Assembly (NCBI GenBank): GCA_035578175.1
Contig: JAQMRL010000022.1
Coordinates: forward strand, 1,302,001-1,366,000
Origin: Catonia carolina
Lineage: Eukaryota; Arthropoda; Insecta; Hemiptera; Achilidae
Length of the DNA stretch: 64,000 nt
Direction: 5' to 3'
Shown here: positions 44,240-55,764 of the stretch, one piece after another
Layout: the number at the start of each line of letters is the position of its first letter
How positions within the stretch are numbered: the first letter of the stretch is position 1
The notes under the pieces: generated by a model
The model's input: only the letters and a program-made list of their open reading frames with translations
Told to the model about the DNA's origin: nothing
Database searches by the model: none
Position numbers and translations under genes: made by a program

Positions 44240-45820
44240 CCAAGGAAAAACGCGTGTTTACTGTAGAGACTTACATAGCGAGTAAATCTTAGAAATGTGT
44301 GCATGATAAGTTTCAGTTGAAATTTCCCCGTTCTGTCGTTCCGAATAAATCGTCAATATTGCATTTTTTTGTCTTTAATTTTAAAATCTAGAACACTATA
44401 CTATACATTAAAGCACAATCACTAGATTTGATGAGAGTTATTATTAGGCGTGAAAGGAGGGGTCACACCCAGTAGTGTATCTCCAGGATGACGTAATCAT
44501 GCTATGATGGAGATGATCTTCATGGAAATGAAAATGAAAACCCAACGGTGACGAACTTAAGAAGATGTGATGTTGAAGATAATGGAAGAACGGTAACAGA
44601 ATGTTATCGAAGAAGATCCCTACACCATAGACGGCGAAGACGTCGAAAATTTGGAAAATTTTGAATGGCCATTTGTCGAGCAAGATCGTTTGGATGATTT
44701 TGTAATTTATCAAAGAATCTTTGATAAAGTTGTCGTGCAACGTCTTTTACGTGGGGAATACGAAGGTCAGAATGAAGGGTGTCGTTTCTCACATACCAAG
44801 GTGCTCCAGTGGCAAGCCTTAAATATCTTGATTGAAATACTTGTATTTTGTTTAAACTGGTTCGAGCAGCAGCATCAAAAATCTGAATTCCGTACAGCCA
44901 GAGAGGTTTCAGCAATGTCTTGTAAATTGTAATTTTTTGTTTCAGTGGTAGACGAGAACGCGGTTGTGTAGAACTGGGAGTGTACTCGATGAGAAACCAC
45001 CTCGCCAGCCAACAAAGTTAACCGCGGAAGTTCTCGAAGATTTGAAAAATCGTTTGACTCAATCACCTAAAAAATCGCTTAGAAGATTATCATCGCAAGG
45101 TGGTCTAACATTAACTACTGTTTTCAAAGCTACAAAAAAGTTACATTTGCATCCTTATCGCGTTGGCGTAACTCATGAACTGAAAGCTACAGACCATCAG
45201 AAACGATTACAATATTGTCGGTGGTTTCGATCTTTGGTTGAAGATAATGGTATTCAATTGTTGGATTTTTTTTTTTAGTGATGAGGCTTGGTTTCATTTA
45301 GATGACTATGTGAATAATCAGAACTGTAGAATAAAATGGAGAGCAACAAATCCTCATGCTTTGCTTGAAAAAGCATTGGACTCACGTAAAATTGGTGTTT
45401 GGTGTGCAAAATCCTGCCGCCGTATAATAGGGCCATTATTTTTTTGACAGTACTGTAGACAGTGTAGTTTATAGTGATTTAATCCAACAGTTCATTTCAT
45501 TGTTGAATTTGGACGACCGAAATTGTTGGTTTCAACAGGACAACGCTATATGTCATACTGCAAATGAAACGCTAGCAATGCTACGGGAATTTTTTAATCA
45601 CCGCTTAGTATCGAAAGATTTGTGGCCTCCGAGATCCCCAGATCTTACACCAGCAGACTTTTTCCTATGGCGTTTTTTAAAAGGTGAAATTAAAAAAACA
45701 AACCTCATACGATCGATGAATAAAAAACTAACCTTACAAGTGCGATTTCAAGCATTAGTGAACAGATTTCAAGAAAAGTTGCTGCAAATGTCATTAAATG
45801 AATTCGTATCTGTATATTGA
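44240..45820 (+). pseudogene. mariner-like transposase pseudogene
   Basis: The N-terminal part at 44240-44360 reads VFTVETYIASKS and FQLKFPRSVVPNKSSIL (helix-turn-helix region). After the inserted LINE it resumes at about 44960 with TGSVLDEKPPRQPTKLTAEV, then SDEAWFHLDDYVNNQNCR (first catalytic Asp), WFQQDNAICHTANETLA (second Asp) and LWPPRSPDLTPADFFLWRFL (third acid). From the second Asp to PAD is about 38 residues, longer than the D34D of classical mariner. Frameshifts fall at T runs near 45265 and 45440. Confidence 0.85.
44371..44933 (-). pseudogene. jockey-type LINE fragment nested in the mariner transposase
   Basis: On the minus strand: PLWLYGIQIFDAAARTSLNK, IQVFQSRYLRLATGAPWYVR and NDTLHSDLRIPHVKDVARQL. 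This is the region after the reverse transcriptase in jockey-clade LINEs. A T run at 44364-44370 would be its poly-A tail. Borders are approximate; the inferred target lies between the transposase helix-turn-helix and the TGSVLDE segment. Confidence 0.8.
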
Positions 45821-46003
45821 AGTTGCTGGAAATCACTTCGAACATCTACTGTAAACATAAAAGGTTAAATTCATTGCAATTAGCTACTCATTTGTAAAAT
45901 AATAATTTAGATTAATTAATAATTTGTAAAGTACGGAAAATAAAAATATGCCGTAGTTTGTGGCTTTTAACATAGGGTTGCGTTCTTGATAAAACACTCT
46001 GTA

Positions 46004-48566
46004 GAATAATAATAAAAAAGTTATTTAATTACTTTTAATTATTCAAAAATAAATTTTTGATGGGGCTAAATAAATTCACAGATTTTACATTTCTGTTTAC
46101 TCATAACGAACTTATTAAAGGTAAGTGTTTTTTCAACTAGGCTATTAGTTGCGCCTGCGCTTCGCGCGGGATTTTTGTGAGGATTCAAAGGGGTGCATTA
46201 AATAAACTGGTTTAATATTTTTCCCGGTTTCACTCCACAGATATTAATGTGGAAAACAATCGGATACAGCACAAAAAACTGACTACGGTAAAGCTGAAAG
46301 GAGAATAGGCTACTCTTTTTGATTGTTTCATATAATCATACTCGTACTTTCACTGTGAAGCTTAAACGTACTGATTTCATGTTGTGATACTCCGGATAAC
46401 ATACAACAGGTGGTGTCAAAATAAATCAATATGGGGGATTTCAGCCACCATAATGTTGAAGAAAGAAAATTGTTTTTAGTCCCCTACAATTTGGGAATTC
46501 AATGAAAAGTCTCAATACGAGGATTATGAGAAAAGCTTTCACCCTTCTACGATGAAAAGAGGCAAGTAATGTTATTTGAGTGTTCACCATATTTCCAAGC
46601 TATAGGGTAACATATTTGCTTACAAACCCATCATCACGGCTCTGGTTTTTATTAATGAACATTTCTTATAGTCTAAATGCTATTTAAACCTATACTGACG
46701 TTTATTTCACTGAGTTACATATGTGTAAGTTACAAGTGGTATATCAACAGCGTGAGAATTTATACTTAATTCTATAAATTAAAAATGGGTATATCCGAAG
46801 GCTGTTTGCAAAAGGAGTTGGCTCAGCAAACTGAGTAAAAAGAAAATTTCTTATTTCTTTTAGAAGGTAAATTTTGCTCTTTATACTTTTCGACAGCATT
46901 GGCAATGTCGCAGATTTTATACTAACAGATAGTTTTTTTTTATTTGGTATTTAATTTTTTTTTGATAAAGAAAATTTGATAATGTTGGCGAATTAATAAG
47001 CTAGCGGTCTTTCTTGATTTGGATAATTTGTTTAGTCTTTTGAAAAACTATGTTCGATTGAAAAAATAGCAATTTGTTACTGATAATGTAAAACAAAATT
47101 TGGTAAACATTTTTATCGATTCATTGTTATACATAGACCGATACGGTAACAGCTCTTTTTATAAAAAAATTAGGTTATGCTTGTTCTTTCTGAAACTGGT
47201 ATTTTCATTTGTTGTGATGTGAAACTTGATAAAAATTTGTTATAGTAGTACAAAAGTTTTTGTTTTTAATAAGTCACAGGGTGTTTCTTTGACAAACAAG
47301 ACACTTTAGATAATAAAGAGGAATGAGTTATTCTTTTATTGGAAATCAGATTAGCAAACAAAGAAGATAGACTTGTCTGAAAGAGATTTTTTGCGGAGGC
47401 AGCAAAACATACTCGAACAATACTCGTGGACAACGTGTACGGTAACACAATGCAAGCGTCTCTTATTGAAGGTGAAACTTTTTATCGTATACAACAGATA
47501 AAAGAAAAACTGGGCTATGAAAGTAAATAATTCGGCTCAGCCAAAAGCGATGTTTCTCCGATAGAAACGCAAAAAAACATGGCCGGATGTAAGAGCCATC
47601 TTCTTGAATAAGTTTTTAGAACTTCTCGATAACCCCCAGCCTTCTTAGTTACCGGGTCTGACAGTTAGCTGCTATATCTGTCAAGGGTGAAATATCCCCT
47701 CTACCGAGTAAAAGTTCCCTCCCGTACCCTCCTTGCGTTTTACTCTTATACACCATGAAACCCACCTTACCCACCCCCTCCTGGCACAGCCTATAACCAC
47801 TCGTTCACAATTTCGTTCTTTATGCCTCATTTACTTCAAATGCAATTCAACTCAGCTTTCTTACTTATTTTGTAAGTTCGATCAATTACACTTTATAGTA
47901 TTAAACTTGCCGTTTTGAGAGAAAATTATAAATAAATCTCTTTCCCGATAGGTGCTTTTTCTGCTTTTCCTCTATTATAATTCTAAGAGAAACACAAATT
48001 TAAATGTTATTTTGCTTCTTATTCATTCCATTAACAATCCCAGAATTTTTATCACGAGAGAAACAATACAAGTAAAACATCCAAATTTTATTTTAATATA
48101 CTTAGTACTTACTAAAATTGTTAAGTAGATGTTAGTCTGTTAGTCAAAATACCATTTAAAAAATAAATAGTTGTCAGTTTAAACCTATCTATGCCTAACG
48201 GACTTGTATAACAATTCAGTGGACTAGTAATTACAAAAACTTGTTCTACTCAGTATTAGAATTTCACCTACTTGTTTTCTTCGAATTCTGGAGTGACATT
48301 ATTAATTTAAATCCGTCGATTACCAGCATGTCTCAGTTTTTGATAATCAATAATCAATTTTGATAATTTTTATAATAAATTTTGATAATTTTTGATAATC
48401 AATCAGTTGATAATAGCCACCCATTTATTAATGTAAGTAAGTAATATAACTAGAGAAATACTAACTGAAGTAATACTAAGTAAGGAATTACTAATTAAAT
48501 AAATAAAAGATAATTCGTTTGAAATCGATAAAATATTTTTGATTTTATAAATAATAAATAAATAAA
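46004..48566. other. gene-free stretch
   Basis: A GC-rich palindromic patch CTGCGCTTCGCGCGGG lies at 46150. At about 47400-47530 a frame reading TILVDNVYGNTMQASLIEGE then TFYRIQQIKEKLGYESK looks protein-like, but stops precede and follow it and it is unrecognised. AAAT microsatellite at the right edge. Confidence 0.4.
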
Positions 48567-48579
48567 TAAATAAATAAAG

Positions 48580-49904
48580 AGCAGAACCCCAACTCGATCC
48601 GCATCTAGGAGAATACCAGGCAGGCTTCAGGAAGGGAAGATCCTGTGCAGAACAGATCATCAACCTCAAATTGATCATCGAAGGAAGAAAGCTGGCGAAT
48701 AAGTCGTTGACGATAGTTTTCGTCGACTTCATGAAAGCGTACGACTGCATCGATAGGGACACACTGATCGAGGTTCTACAGGAATTCGGCCTGGATAACA
48801 AAACCAGAAACATCTATCAACAAACCATCACAGACACGGAATCGAGGGTAAAATTCAGATCTGAACTCTCCAAACCATTCTGCATCAGAACAGGCGTTAG
48901 ACAAGGCGACGGCATCTCTCCATTAATGTTCAACTGCGCACTGGAGAAAGTCATGCGCGAATGGAATAAGAAAGCTCCGAGAGGAGTTAAAGTTGGAACA
49001 GCGATAAAAGTCAACGCGTTAGCATTCGCAGACGACATCGCACTGATAGCAGACACGGTCAAAGACGCTGCAGAACAAGTACGACTACTGGAGGAAGAAG
49101 CGGGAAAGATCGGCTTGAAGATCTCTAAAAACAAAACCCAATTCATGTCCAACGAAAAAGACGCACCTAAGTTCCTGATAGAGGACGAAATTTCACGTGT
49201 TGAATCATTTAAATATCTTGGCGAGATCATAACGCTGGACAACTCTGGCAAACTTGCGATTCAAGCAAAGGCTACAAAGCTAGCACAAGCACACGGTCTC
49301 ACCAAGAACGTTTATAATAAGAGATCAATTTCGCGTAATGCCAAGATAAGACACTATCAGACGGTTGCCAGACCGGAGGTGCTGTACGCGGCGGAAACCC
49401 ACCACTTGAAATCTAACATCCACCTGCGCTCGATAGAAACTACCGAGAGGAAAATTATCAGAAGAATCATCGGGCCGACTCGAAATAAAGAGGGAGAATA
49501 CAGGCTCAGAAGTAACGAAGAAGTATATTCCTTCACCACACCCATAAGAGAAGTCATCCAGCAGAGACGACTGGCATTCTTCGGCCACATAGCGAGGATG
49601 CACGACTCCAGACTAACGAAGCAGTTATGGAAGTACTGGGAGGGCAGGAAAACTACAACGAGATGGCACAAGGAGATCCACGAGACGATGCTGGTGAATG
49701 ACATTACGGGCGAAACACTTCTCAATAGAACAGAAATGAAGCGGAAGATTGAGAATCTAAAGTGCTTGGGAGGGCCGAGGAGAACGGGAACAGCCTGGAC
49801 GGAGGAGCGAAAAAAATCACATGCAGAAAAAATGAAGGCAGCATGGGCCATCCGGAAACTGGCTGGAACTAAGAGAAATGCATCCCTAGTAGGATCTAAC
49901 AAGA

Positions 49905-49930
<26 letters not shown>
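48580..49930 (+). mobile_element. 5'-truncated LINE with intact 3' coding half
   Basis: A LINE 3' end inserted in an AAAT microsatellite. TAAATAAATAAAG at 48567-48579 and 49931-49943 could be the target duplication, though the repeat makes this ambiguous. The tail is (TAA)n directly after the stop at 49907-49909. GC content is visibly higher than the surroundings. Confidence 0.85.
48593..49909 (+). CDS. LINE reverse transcriptase, C-terminal part, uninterrupted
   Basis: About 438 residues without a stop. Motifs: GEYQAGFRKGRSCAEQI, VFVDFMKAYDCIDRDTL, RTGVRQGDGISPLMFN, NALAFADDIALIADT (catalytic FADD), SFKYLGEIIT, YAAETHHLKSN and RRLAFFGHIARMHDSRLTKQ. Palm motifs A to D are present, but the fingers and the endonuclease are lost by 5' truncation. 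The protein differs from the LINE at 15182-18043. The clade is uncertain (RTE-related is my guess). The intact frame says the insertion is recent. Confidence 0.88.
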
Positions 49931-49940
<10 letters not shown>

Positions 49941-49960
49941 AAGATTTATTTAACAGTACG

Positions 49961-50203
49961 GCTTTCGGGCCAGCCCAGTCAGTCAGCTGGTAGAAATTCG
50001 CTATTATCTGTTAAGCAACAGTGGTTGGACAAGTGACTTTGTATGGTGACCAGCTGACAGCCATTCCTGAACAAACTCCATTGGGGGTTCCTGTCAAAAA
50101 TTCATGCCGATCACGTCAAAGAATACAGCGAAAAGCAGCGATCCGATTTCGTGGTTGTCAATAAAGCACAGTTCCCGATAACAAAATAAAAGCTAAAAAA
50201 AAA
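49961..50203 (+). mobile_element. SINE-like retroposon with 13-bp target duplication
   Basis: ATTTAACAGTACG at 49948-49960 and 50204-50216 flanks a 243-bp element that starts GCTTTCGGGCCAGCCC, contains GACTTTGTATGGTGACCAGC and TGACAGCCATTCC, and ends ATAAAAGCTAAAAAAAAA. A second copy is at 55765-55998. Poly-A tail and long duplication indicate LINE-mediated retroposition. The head is not clearly tRNA-like. Confidence 0.8.
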
Positions 50204-50206
50204 ATT

Positions 50207-50323
50207 TAACAGTACGTTATCAATTTTAACAGAACACTTTTGTGTGATACGCCTTCAATCGAAAAGTTAGGCATACCCGCAACTTTATCATCACAACAGG
50301 AAACATCGAAATTTATTGTTATT
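50207..50323 (+). repeat. direct repeat, copy 1 (117 bp)
   Basis: AACAGTACGTTATCAATTTT to GGAAACATCGAAATTTATT. The SINE at 49961-50203 was inserted at its left edge. Copy 2 is at 51408-51523, about 1.2 kb away, same orientation, about 88 percent alike. Confidence 0.8.
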
Positions 50324-50678
50324 AGTGGAAATCTAATCCATTGTATGGTTTTGTGATTTTCATCCAAGAGATTGCATTAAAATAAGTTAACACATTAATA
50401 ACTCTCGTCCCTAGTCCACGGAAAATAACCCTAAACAATATTAAACAATCAGCCATAAAAAAACTCTCTAGTTAAAAAAAAAAAATTAAAATATTAAATT
50501 TTTATGGGTATAGATGTTATTCATTTCCTTTAACGTAAACAAATTGAATGAACAAAGTATTGATAATAGTATTTCTTAGGTTTAAATATTACATTAAAAT
50601 AAATTATTAACATTGCTTACCTAATGGTAAAGTATATAATAGATAAAATTTAGAGTGTATTTGTAAATTTGTTTTCAG

Positions 50679-50755
50679 GTGTTAGTGAAACAGTTAAAGC
50701 CAAAGTTAGACGTCTTTATAAATCTTCTCCTGGGAGAGTAAGGAAGACAGAATGA
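50679..50755 (+). CDS. possible terminal coding exon of an unknown gene
   Basis: A good acceptor (TTTGTTTTCAG) is followed in phase by VSETVKAKVRRLYKSSPGRV then RKTE and a TGA stop. The basic composition, the strong acceptor and an AATAAA-containing 3' region (around 51249) suggest a last exon. No upstream exon was found in the window and the peptide is not recognised. It could equally be chance between two repeat copies. Confidence 0.3.
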
Positions 50756-51407
50756 AAGGGAAAAGCAGCAGAAAGTCTAATCCGCAACCAACTTTGCTCT
50801 TTTCTGATGAGCTTTAGTGATACAATAACTTAGGAACAATAGGCACTCTAACCTGTGTTCTTAGTTTACATCTGACATTTTGTTATTATTTTCAATGCTA
50901 TTCTTTTGTATATTTTTTCTGAAATTCAATGTTCAATAGCTTAACTATTATTTAAAAAAACAATCTTGTCGATATTCGTGTATTAGTTGTTTTTGGATAA
51001 TAATATTCGTAATAAGTTTGTTCTTTGTTTTCATTGAAAATCCGAATCAATCTGATTTTCATTGAGCGTGAAGCAAATGCTTTTAAATTTTTTAATATTT
51101 TTATTGTTCAAAATATATAAGAAACATGATTTTAACTTGTTATGGTTACAATATCATGATTGACTATTAAATTAATTTAATATTAATCAAGGAATGTCGT
51201 TTTGTTTCTGACAAAGTATTGAAATATTTGCTAAATTTTAGTGTGCAAATAAATTATTGTGATATGAGTATAATCTAAACTTTTTTTGTAACTTAGAGTT
51301 GATATTAATTAAATACAAACTGCTTTTTAGCTGACTATTTGCTATAAATAGTCATAGAATAAAACATTGACAGCCTGTGGAGTTTGCGGATGTTTGACTG
51401 TCAGCTA

Positions 51408-51523
51408 ACTAACAGTACGTTATCAATTTTAACACAACACTTTTTTGTGAAACCCCTTCAATTGAGAAGCTAGGCATACCCGCAACTTTCTAATCACAAC
51501 AGGAAACATCGAAATTTATTATT
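51408..51523 (+). repeat. direct repeat, copy 2
   Basis: Partner of 50207-50323. The pair could be ends of a 1.2-kb element or an old duplication. I saw no primer-binding site, polypurine tract or TG..CA border that would make them LTRs. Confidence 0.7.
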
Positions 51524-51844
51524 TATGTACTCATGTTCTTTGTTTGTAATTACTAGGTTAATTGTGTTCGAATCTGTTTCTTAAATCCAACTCATTGTAT
51601 CTGTTATGTCTTGTAAATTATTGTCACTGTTGTCCCGTAAGTTTATCACAAAATATTCGGATGTCTGTTTAGTCTTTGTTCGTAATTATAGAGCTAACCC
51701 ACTTGGTTTGGCTCTATAATAATCGATTTTGTTTTTTTTACATATGATCAGCAGATGTCTACTCAATTTTCTTCGTTAGCGGTTTGTTAAATTTCGTTTT
51801 TACATTTACTGTATTAGAGGATTGATATTTTTTTATGTTTGGTT

Positions 51845-51895
51845 TAACGTCCGACTGTTTTGCAATTAATGCTAATGCAGACGATGATTAATTTT
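51845..51895 (-). repeat. SINE 3' fragment
   Basis: GGTTTAACGTCCGACTGTTT and AATGCTAATGCAGACGATGA match the 3' core of the SINE at 14181-14284 in the same orientation. Confidence 0.65.
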
Positions 51896-51904
51896 CTGTA
51901 AATT

Positions 51905-52189
51905 TTGAATGTAAGAGTTCAGACGCTTGTTAAAGGAATTTACAAGTCGGAATGTATGTCAAAGTTATTACGTAATTTGGGACGTACGTTATCAAGAGCA
52001 GTATTTTTGACTAGTAAGCTTGAATTTCATGAATATAACGAAGGAATTAAAATACTTTCCATACATAACGAAGTTATTGAACAGTTAAATGAGGCTAACT
52101 GCTTTACCTTAGTTAATTACGTAAGTGAAACATTAAGGTACTGGCAATGTATGTCGTCTGCAGACGTTCTTCGTGAATACTTATGTTGA
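51905..52189 (+). CDS. hypothetical 94-residue ORF
   Basis: Starts MNVRVQTLVKGIYKSECMSK and ends SADVLREYLC. Its composition is protein-like (balanced charges, few low-complexity runs), unlike most open frames in this AT-rich DNA, and it has helical heptad-like stretches (YNEGIKILSIHNEVIEQLNE). It is not recognised. It directly follows a SINE fragment. It could be a gene exon or a remnant of a mobile element. Confidence 0.3.
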   Translation: MNVRVQTLVKGIYKSECMSKLLRNLGRTLSRAVFLTSKLEFHEYNEGIKILSIHNEVIEQLNEANCFTLVNYVSETLRYWQCMSSADVLREYLC

Positions 52190-52960
52190 TATAGGATTTA
52201 GTAAAATTGGAAATTATAATAATAAATAGGAGTGGTGATATATGATATAATGAATCATTATAGCAAGTATATTAAGGCTGTTTGCCGTTCTACTTGCTGA
52301 CGGACTTCCGTACCTGGCTGCACACTGTTCTGTGGGAGGAGACGGCAGGGTGTAGGGGAGTGTGGGAGCCCTGAAAAAAAATGTATGATTAAAGAATTTA
52401 ATTTTTAAAATAGTTGTAATTTGTTATATTTTATTTTTCTCTGTATATACTCTTGTTTTATTTTCTTTGTACTTTTTTGCATTTTGGGGCTATAATATTA
52501 TAGACTCAATTATAATAGTGTAAGTTGAAGGTTTGTGGTGTATTTCATGTAGGCCCTACTTCTATGTACATTTTTATTTTATTTTAAAACTGGAACTATT
52601 ATTTTATTATTAATGGTGTTTATTTATTTATAATAATATTATTGATAGCTAAACCTCTTAACCCGGCAGACGACCATTGGTCATGCTCGTTTTGTGCGGA
52701 GTTAATATGTGACTTTGGGTATGTTAAATGTTTTAATTAAAAAATTTTTGTAACGTTTTTGAGGAACAGATGTATGACTTTGTATTATTCATGAAACAAA
52801 CGCAGTATTATTATTATTATTATTATTTTTCATACAGTATGCAGTTTTTGAGAAGTTAAATAAATCGAAACTACAGTTTTTTCATTATATTTTTATATCT
52901 GTTTATAAGATTATTGTAAATAATTGTTGTTGGAAAATTTATGGTAGTGTTTAAATTTTC
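52190..52960. other. gene-free stretch, possible orphan TTAA-CCC end
   Basis: A short GC-rich patch lies at 52280-52375. TTAACCCGGCAGACGACC at 52658 with an adjoining GACCATTGGTC palindrome resembles one end of a TTAA element; no partner end was found. Confidence 0.3.
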
Positions 52961-52979
52961 AGCTTAATGAATACTAAGG

Positions 52980-53115
52980 GTTGGTCAGGTGGTTCTATAT
53001 CTTAGAGTGCTCCACTCGGTTAGGTAGAACGGTGATTCAACAGATTTGTGTTGCAGCAGCAATCTTGTAGGCCACCCCTTAATTCCACAAAACCAAGACA
53101 CAATTACAAAAGAGA
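52980..53115 (+). repeat. possible tRNA-derived SINE
   Basis: GTCAGGTGGTTCTATATC, TTAGAGTGCTCCACTCGG and ACGGTGATTCAAC have the look of tRNA A- and B-box regions, with an A-rich 3' part. Weak. Confidence 0.3.
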
Positions 53116-54587
53116 TTAAGAAAGAAAGAGAAACTACAGATTAAGAAAAAAATCAGATTACATTATTTGCTTTTTATATTAATTAACTTGGTTATGTTAC
53201 TTTTACAAAAAGTACTCTACATTTTTGGAAAATACGTCATAAAGTTTTAAACATGCTAATCTGATATAAGTAGATGAAAACGGTATATTTTTCAGTACTA
53301 ATAAATTTTTTATTTTTAACTTAATCTTTCCGTCTCGAAATACTTCGGAGTTGAATATACCTCCTCTATTAATCTTTGTATTATGGGTTTAATTGTCCGT
53401 AAAAATAAATTTATAACTATTTTTATAAAAAAAATTGCTTAAGCACTACCCGTGGGCTTATTGTCAACCTCAATGAAGATACATTAAAATTAGGTTTGAA
53501 AAAATCACTGAGAGCTTTATTTAAGAATTGCTATTAATGTTACACAAAGTTCTACAATATATTGGCGAAACTCCAAGTAATCAGTAATTACCTAAGCATA
53601 ATGCAGAATGAATAAATGTGGCACGAATGAAATTTAAATCTGTCAAAGAATAACAACACAATCATACTAACAGTAAACAAATAGGTAGCATGTTAATAAA
53701 GTGTTTTATAAACATGTTAAATAAATATAACATTAGCAATTCGTGTATGTGTGACTCAAAATAAATACCAATGTGCTTTTATTTTTGACGTAAATTTCCA
53801 ATGTGAGATCGCTGAGCTGAACCCCTAAATGTATTGCGTATGAAATTTATTGATAGAATTTTTGTTTTCTACTTTTGTGAAAACAGGGCCGCTACAACCC
53901 TGCTGTCGCCTCTTTCAGCCATCTGCATGTGCAACAGAGTAAAAATATATATTAAAAAAAAATATCTTGACAGGTGTGGAATCAGTCTACTATTTTTAAT
54001 TTAGCACGGAAAAATGTTGCAATATTCCTTGATAATATTAATTAACTATTATACTCAAGATGTAGCAAAATGCCTTGGGTTACGTGAGGTAATTATTTGT
54101 GAAACCCACCTGACTAAAATCTAATAACGTTATTGTTTAATTCTATTAACGATTAATTATTATGTATTTATTTTAACAGATGATTACTCTACGCCCTGAG
54201 TATTTCGTATATTCGTATTATACTGTGGGCTTAATATCTACTAACAAGATCTCTTTGTTCCAATACCGCACATGTGTTAATACTTGATGTTTCTAATTTG
54301 ATTGTGAAAATCTGTTCTAAAACAGCCAAAAGCAATGTATAAGTCTCTCAAACATACCACAACTTTCTATCATTATCCATTATATCCTTAATTTGCATAG
54401 TATAAGGTCTGTTGAATCGGGCTCACACACTTACCGAATTGGTTTTTAAGCGAAAACTATGATAACTAATGTAGCTGTTTATTTCATTGCAAAACATCAT
54501 AGCTAACAAATACAAAGTTTTTCTACTTTTCAATGAAAATACTAATAATCAAATTGTGATAAGTAATCAATTGTGATAATTTGTTGA
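53116..54587. other. AT-rich gene-free stretch
   Basis: No gene, RNA or recognised element. Confidence 0.45.
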
Positions 54588-55030
54588 TAAGCTCACCAGC
54601 CGAAAGGCTGGTTTGAAGTTCTAGAGGCTTTACTAAGTAAAACGAGGAGTGAGGTGGTTTACCATTGCCTTCCTCTCTGAGCGTATGAATAATATAAAAT
54701 AAAACATATAAAATATAAAATAAAATAATATTTATAAAAAATAGTATGTTTATCAGCATGCCCGGCCCTCCAAAAATCATCTACTTCCCACCCTTCAAAT
54801 GACATCTTCACTTCAATCACTACAGGTTCTGGCTGTATAATGAAATTCATGACTTTCAGAAGAGATAACTCTGACTAGTCTCTTTTACACCTCTACCTCT
54901 TCTGTTCTTAAATGTTTCAGTCATATAATTGGTTGACCATGTGGTAGGAAAAAGAACTATCTTTTGTAGCCCTTGAACTAGCGGATCGATTGTAAATAAT
55001 TTACCTCTCCACCTGCCTGTTATGGGCAAA
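54588..55030 (-). repeat. copy C of the four-copy repeat family
   Basis: Minus-strand copy interrupted by an AT-rich insert of about 60 bases at 54683-54745 (AATATAAAATAAAACATATA). Lies head-to-head with copy D, about 30 bases apart. Confidence 0.75.
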
Positions 55031-55061
55031 ATTGTGATACTATTGTGATAATGTCTAAATG

Positions 55062-55380
55062 GATATGCCCATAACGAGCAGGTAGAGTGTTAAATTAATT
55101 GAACTCGATCTGTTGGTTCCAGTGCTACAAAAAATAGTTTTATTTCTTATCACACAGTCAGCCAATTATGACTGAATCATTTAAGAACAGAAGAGGTAGA
55201 GGTGTAATAGACACTAGTCAGAGTTATCTCCTCTGAGTAATAAATTTCACTATACATACATACCTTGTGGCGAATGAAGTGAAGGTGTCATTTGCAGGCT
55301 GAAAAGTGGGTGCTTTTTGGAAGGCCTAGCATGATGATAAGGATACTCTTTCAACTCAGTGAAGTAGGCAATTGACCGCA
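55062..55380 (+). repeat. copy D of the four-copy repeat family
   Basis: Begins ATGCCCATAACGAGCAGG and contains CATTTAAGAACAGAAGAGG and TCAGAGTTATCTCCTCTGAG. With copy C it forms an inverted pair around 55030-55062. Confidence 0.75.
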
Positions 55381-55764
55381 AGTAAGATTTTGTTACTAAG
55401 TGTAAAATATTCTTGTTAAGTTTGTTTAATGTCATTAATTACAAGTTTTGTCATCAGTCTCTCGACTGGTTTGATGCAGTTCTCCAAGCTTTCAACACTC
55501 CAAAAATAGTGTTTTAAGAATTTTTTCCTAATCTGTAAATCAATGTTTGTAGTCAATAGGTAAGCTATTTTTTCATTTCAAAGGTTTTTCTAGCTTGAGC
55601 TATCCTACTTTTTATATCTATTATTTGTTATTTCTGCCATCCTTTCTTATTTTGCTCCCTAGATAGCAGAATTCCCCAACTTCCTGTTTGTTTTCGCTGC
55701 CTAATTTTAAATATCCCATCTCTTCATTACTGTAATTAGTTTATTATTTATTATAAGTAAGTTG

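Larger units (their letters stand above)
44039..46001 (+). mobile_element. Tc1/mariner element, decayed and invaded by a jockey fragment
   Basis: TA at 44037-44038 and 46002-46003 flanks inverted ends of about 28 bases: GTGTTTTATTAAGGACGCAACCCT, written in two parts as GTGTTTTATTAAGG and ACGCAACCCT, mirrored at 45974-46001. The transposase is on the plus strand, split by a minus-strand LINE fragment and by frameshifts. Without the LINE, the length of about 1.4 kb is normal for the superfamily. Confidence 0.85.

Noticed and set aside
48403..49902. Minus-strand open frames up to 181 residues
   Set aside because: Antisense shadows of the intact LINE reverse transcriptase.
50207..51523. LTR retrotransposon with 117-bp LTRs
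   Set aside because: No TG..CA ends, primer-binding site, polypurine tract or gag-pol remains between the repeats.
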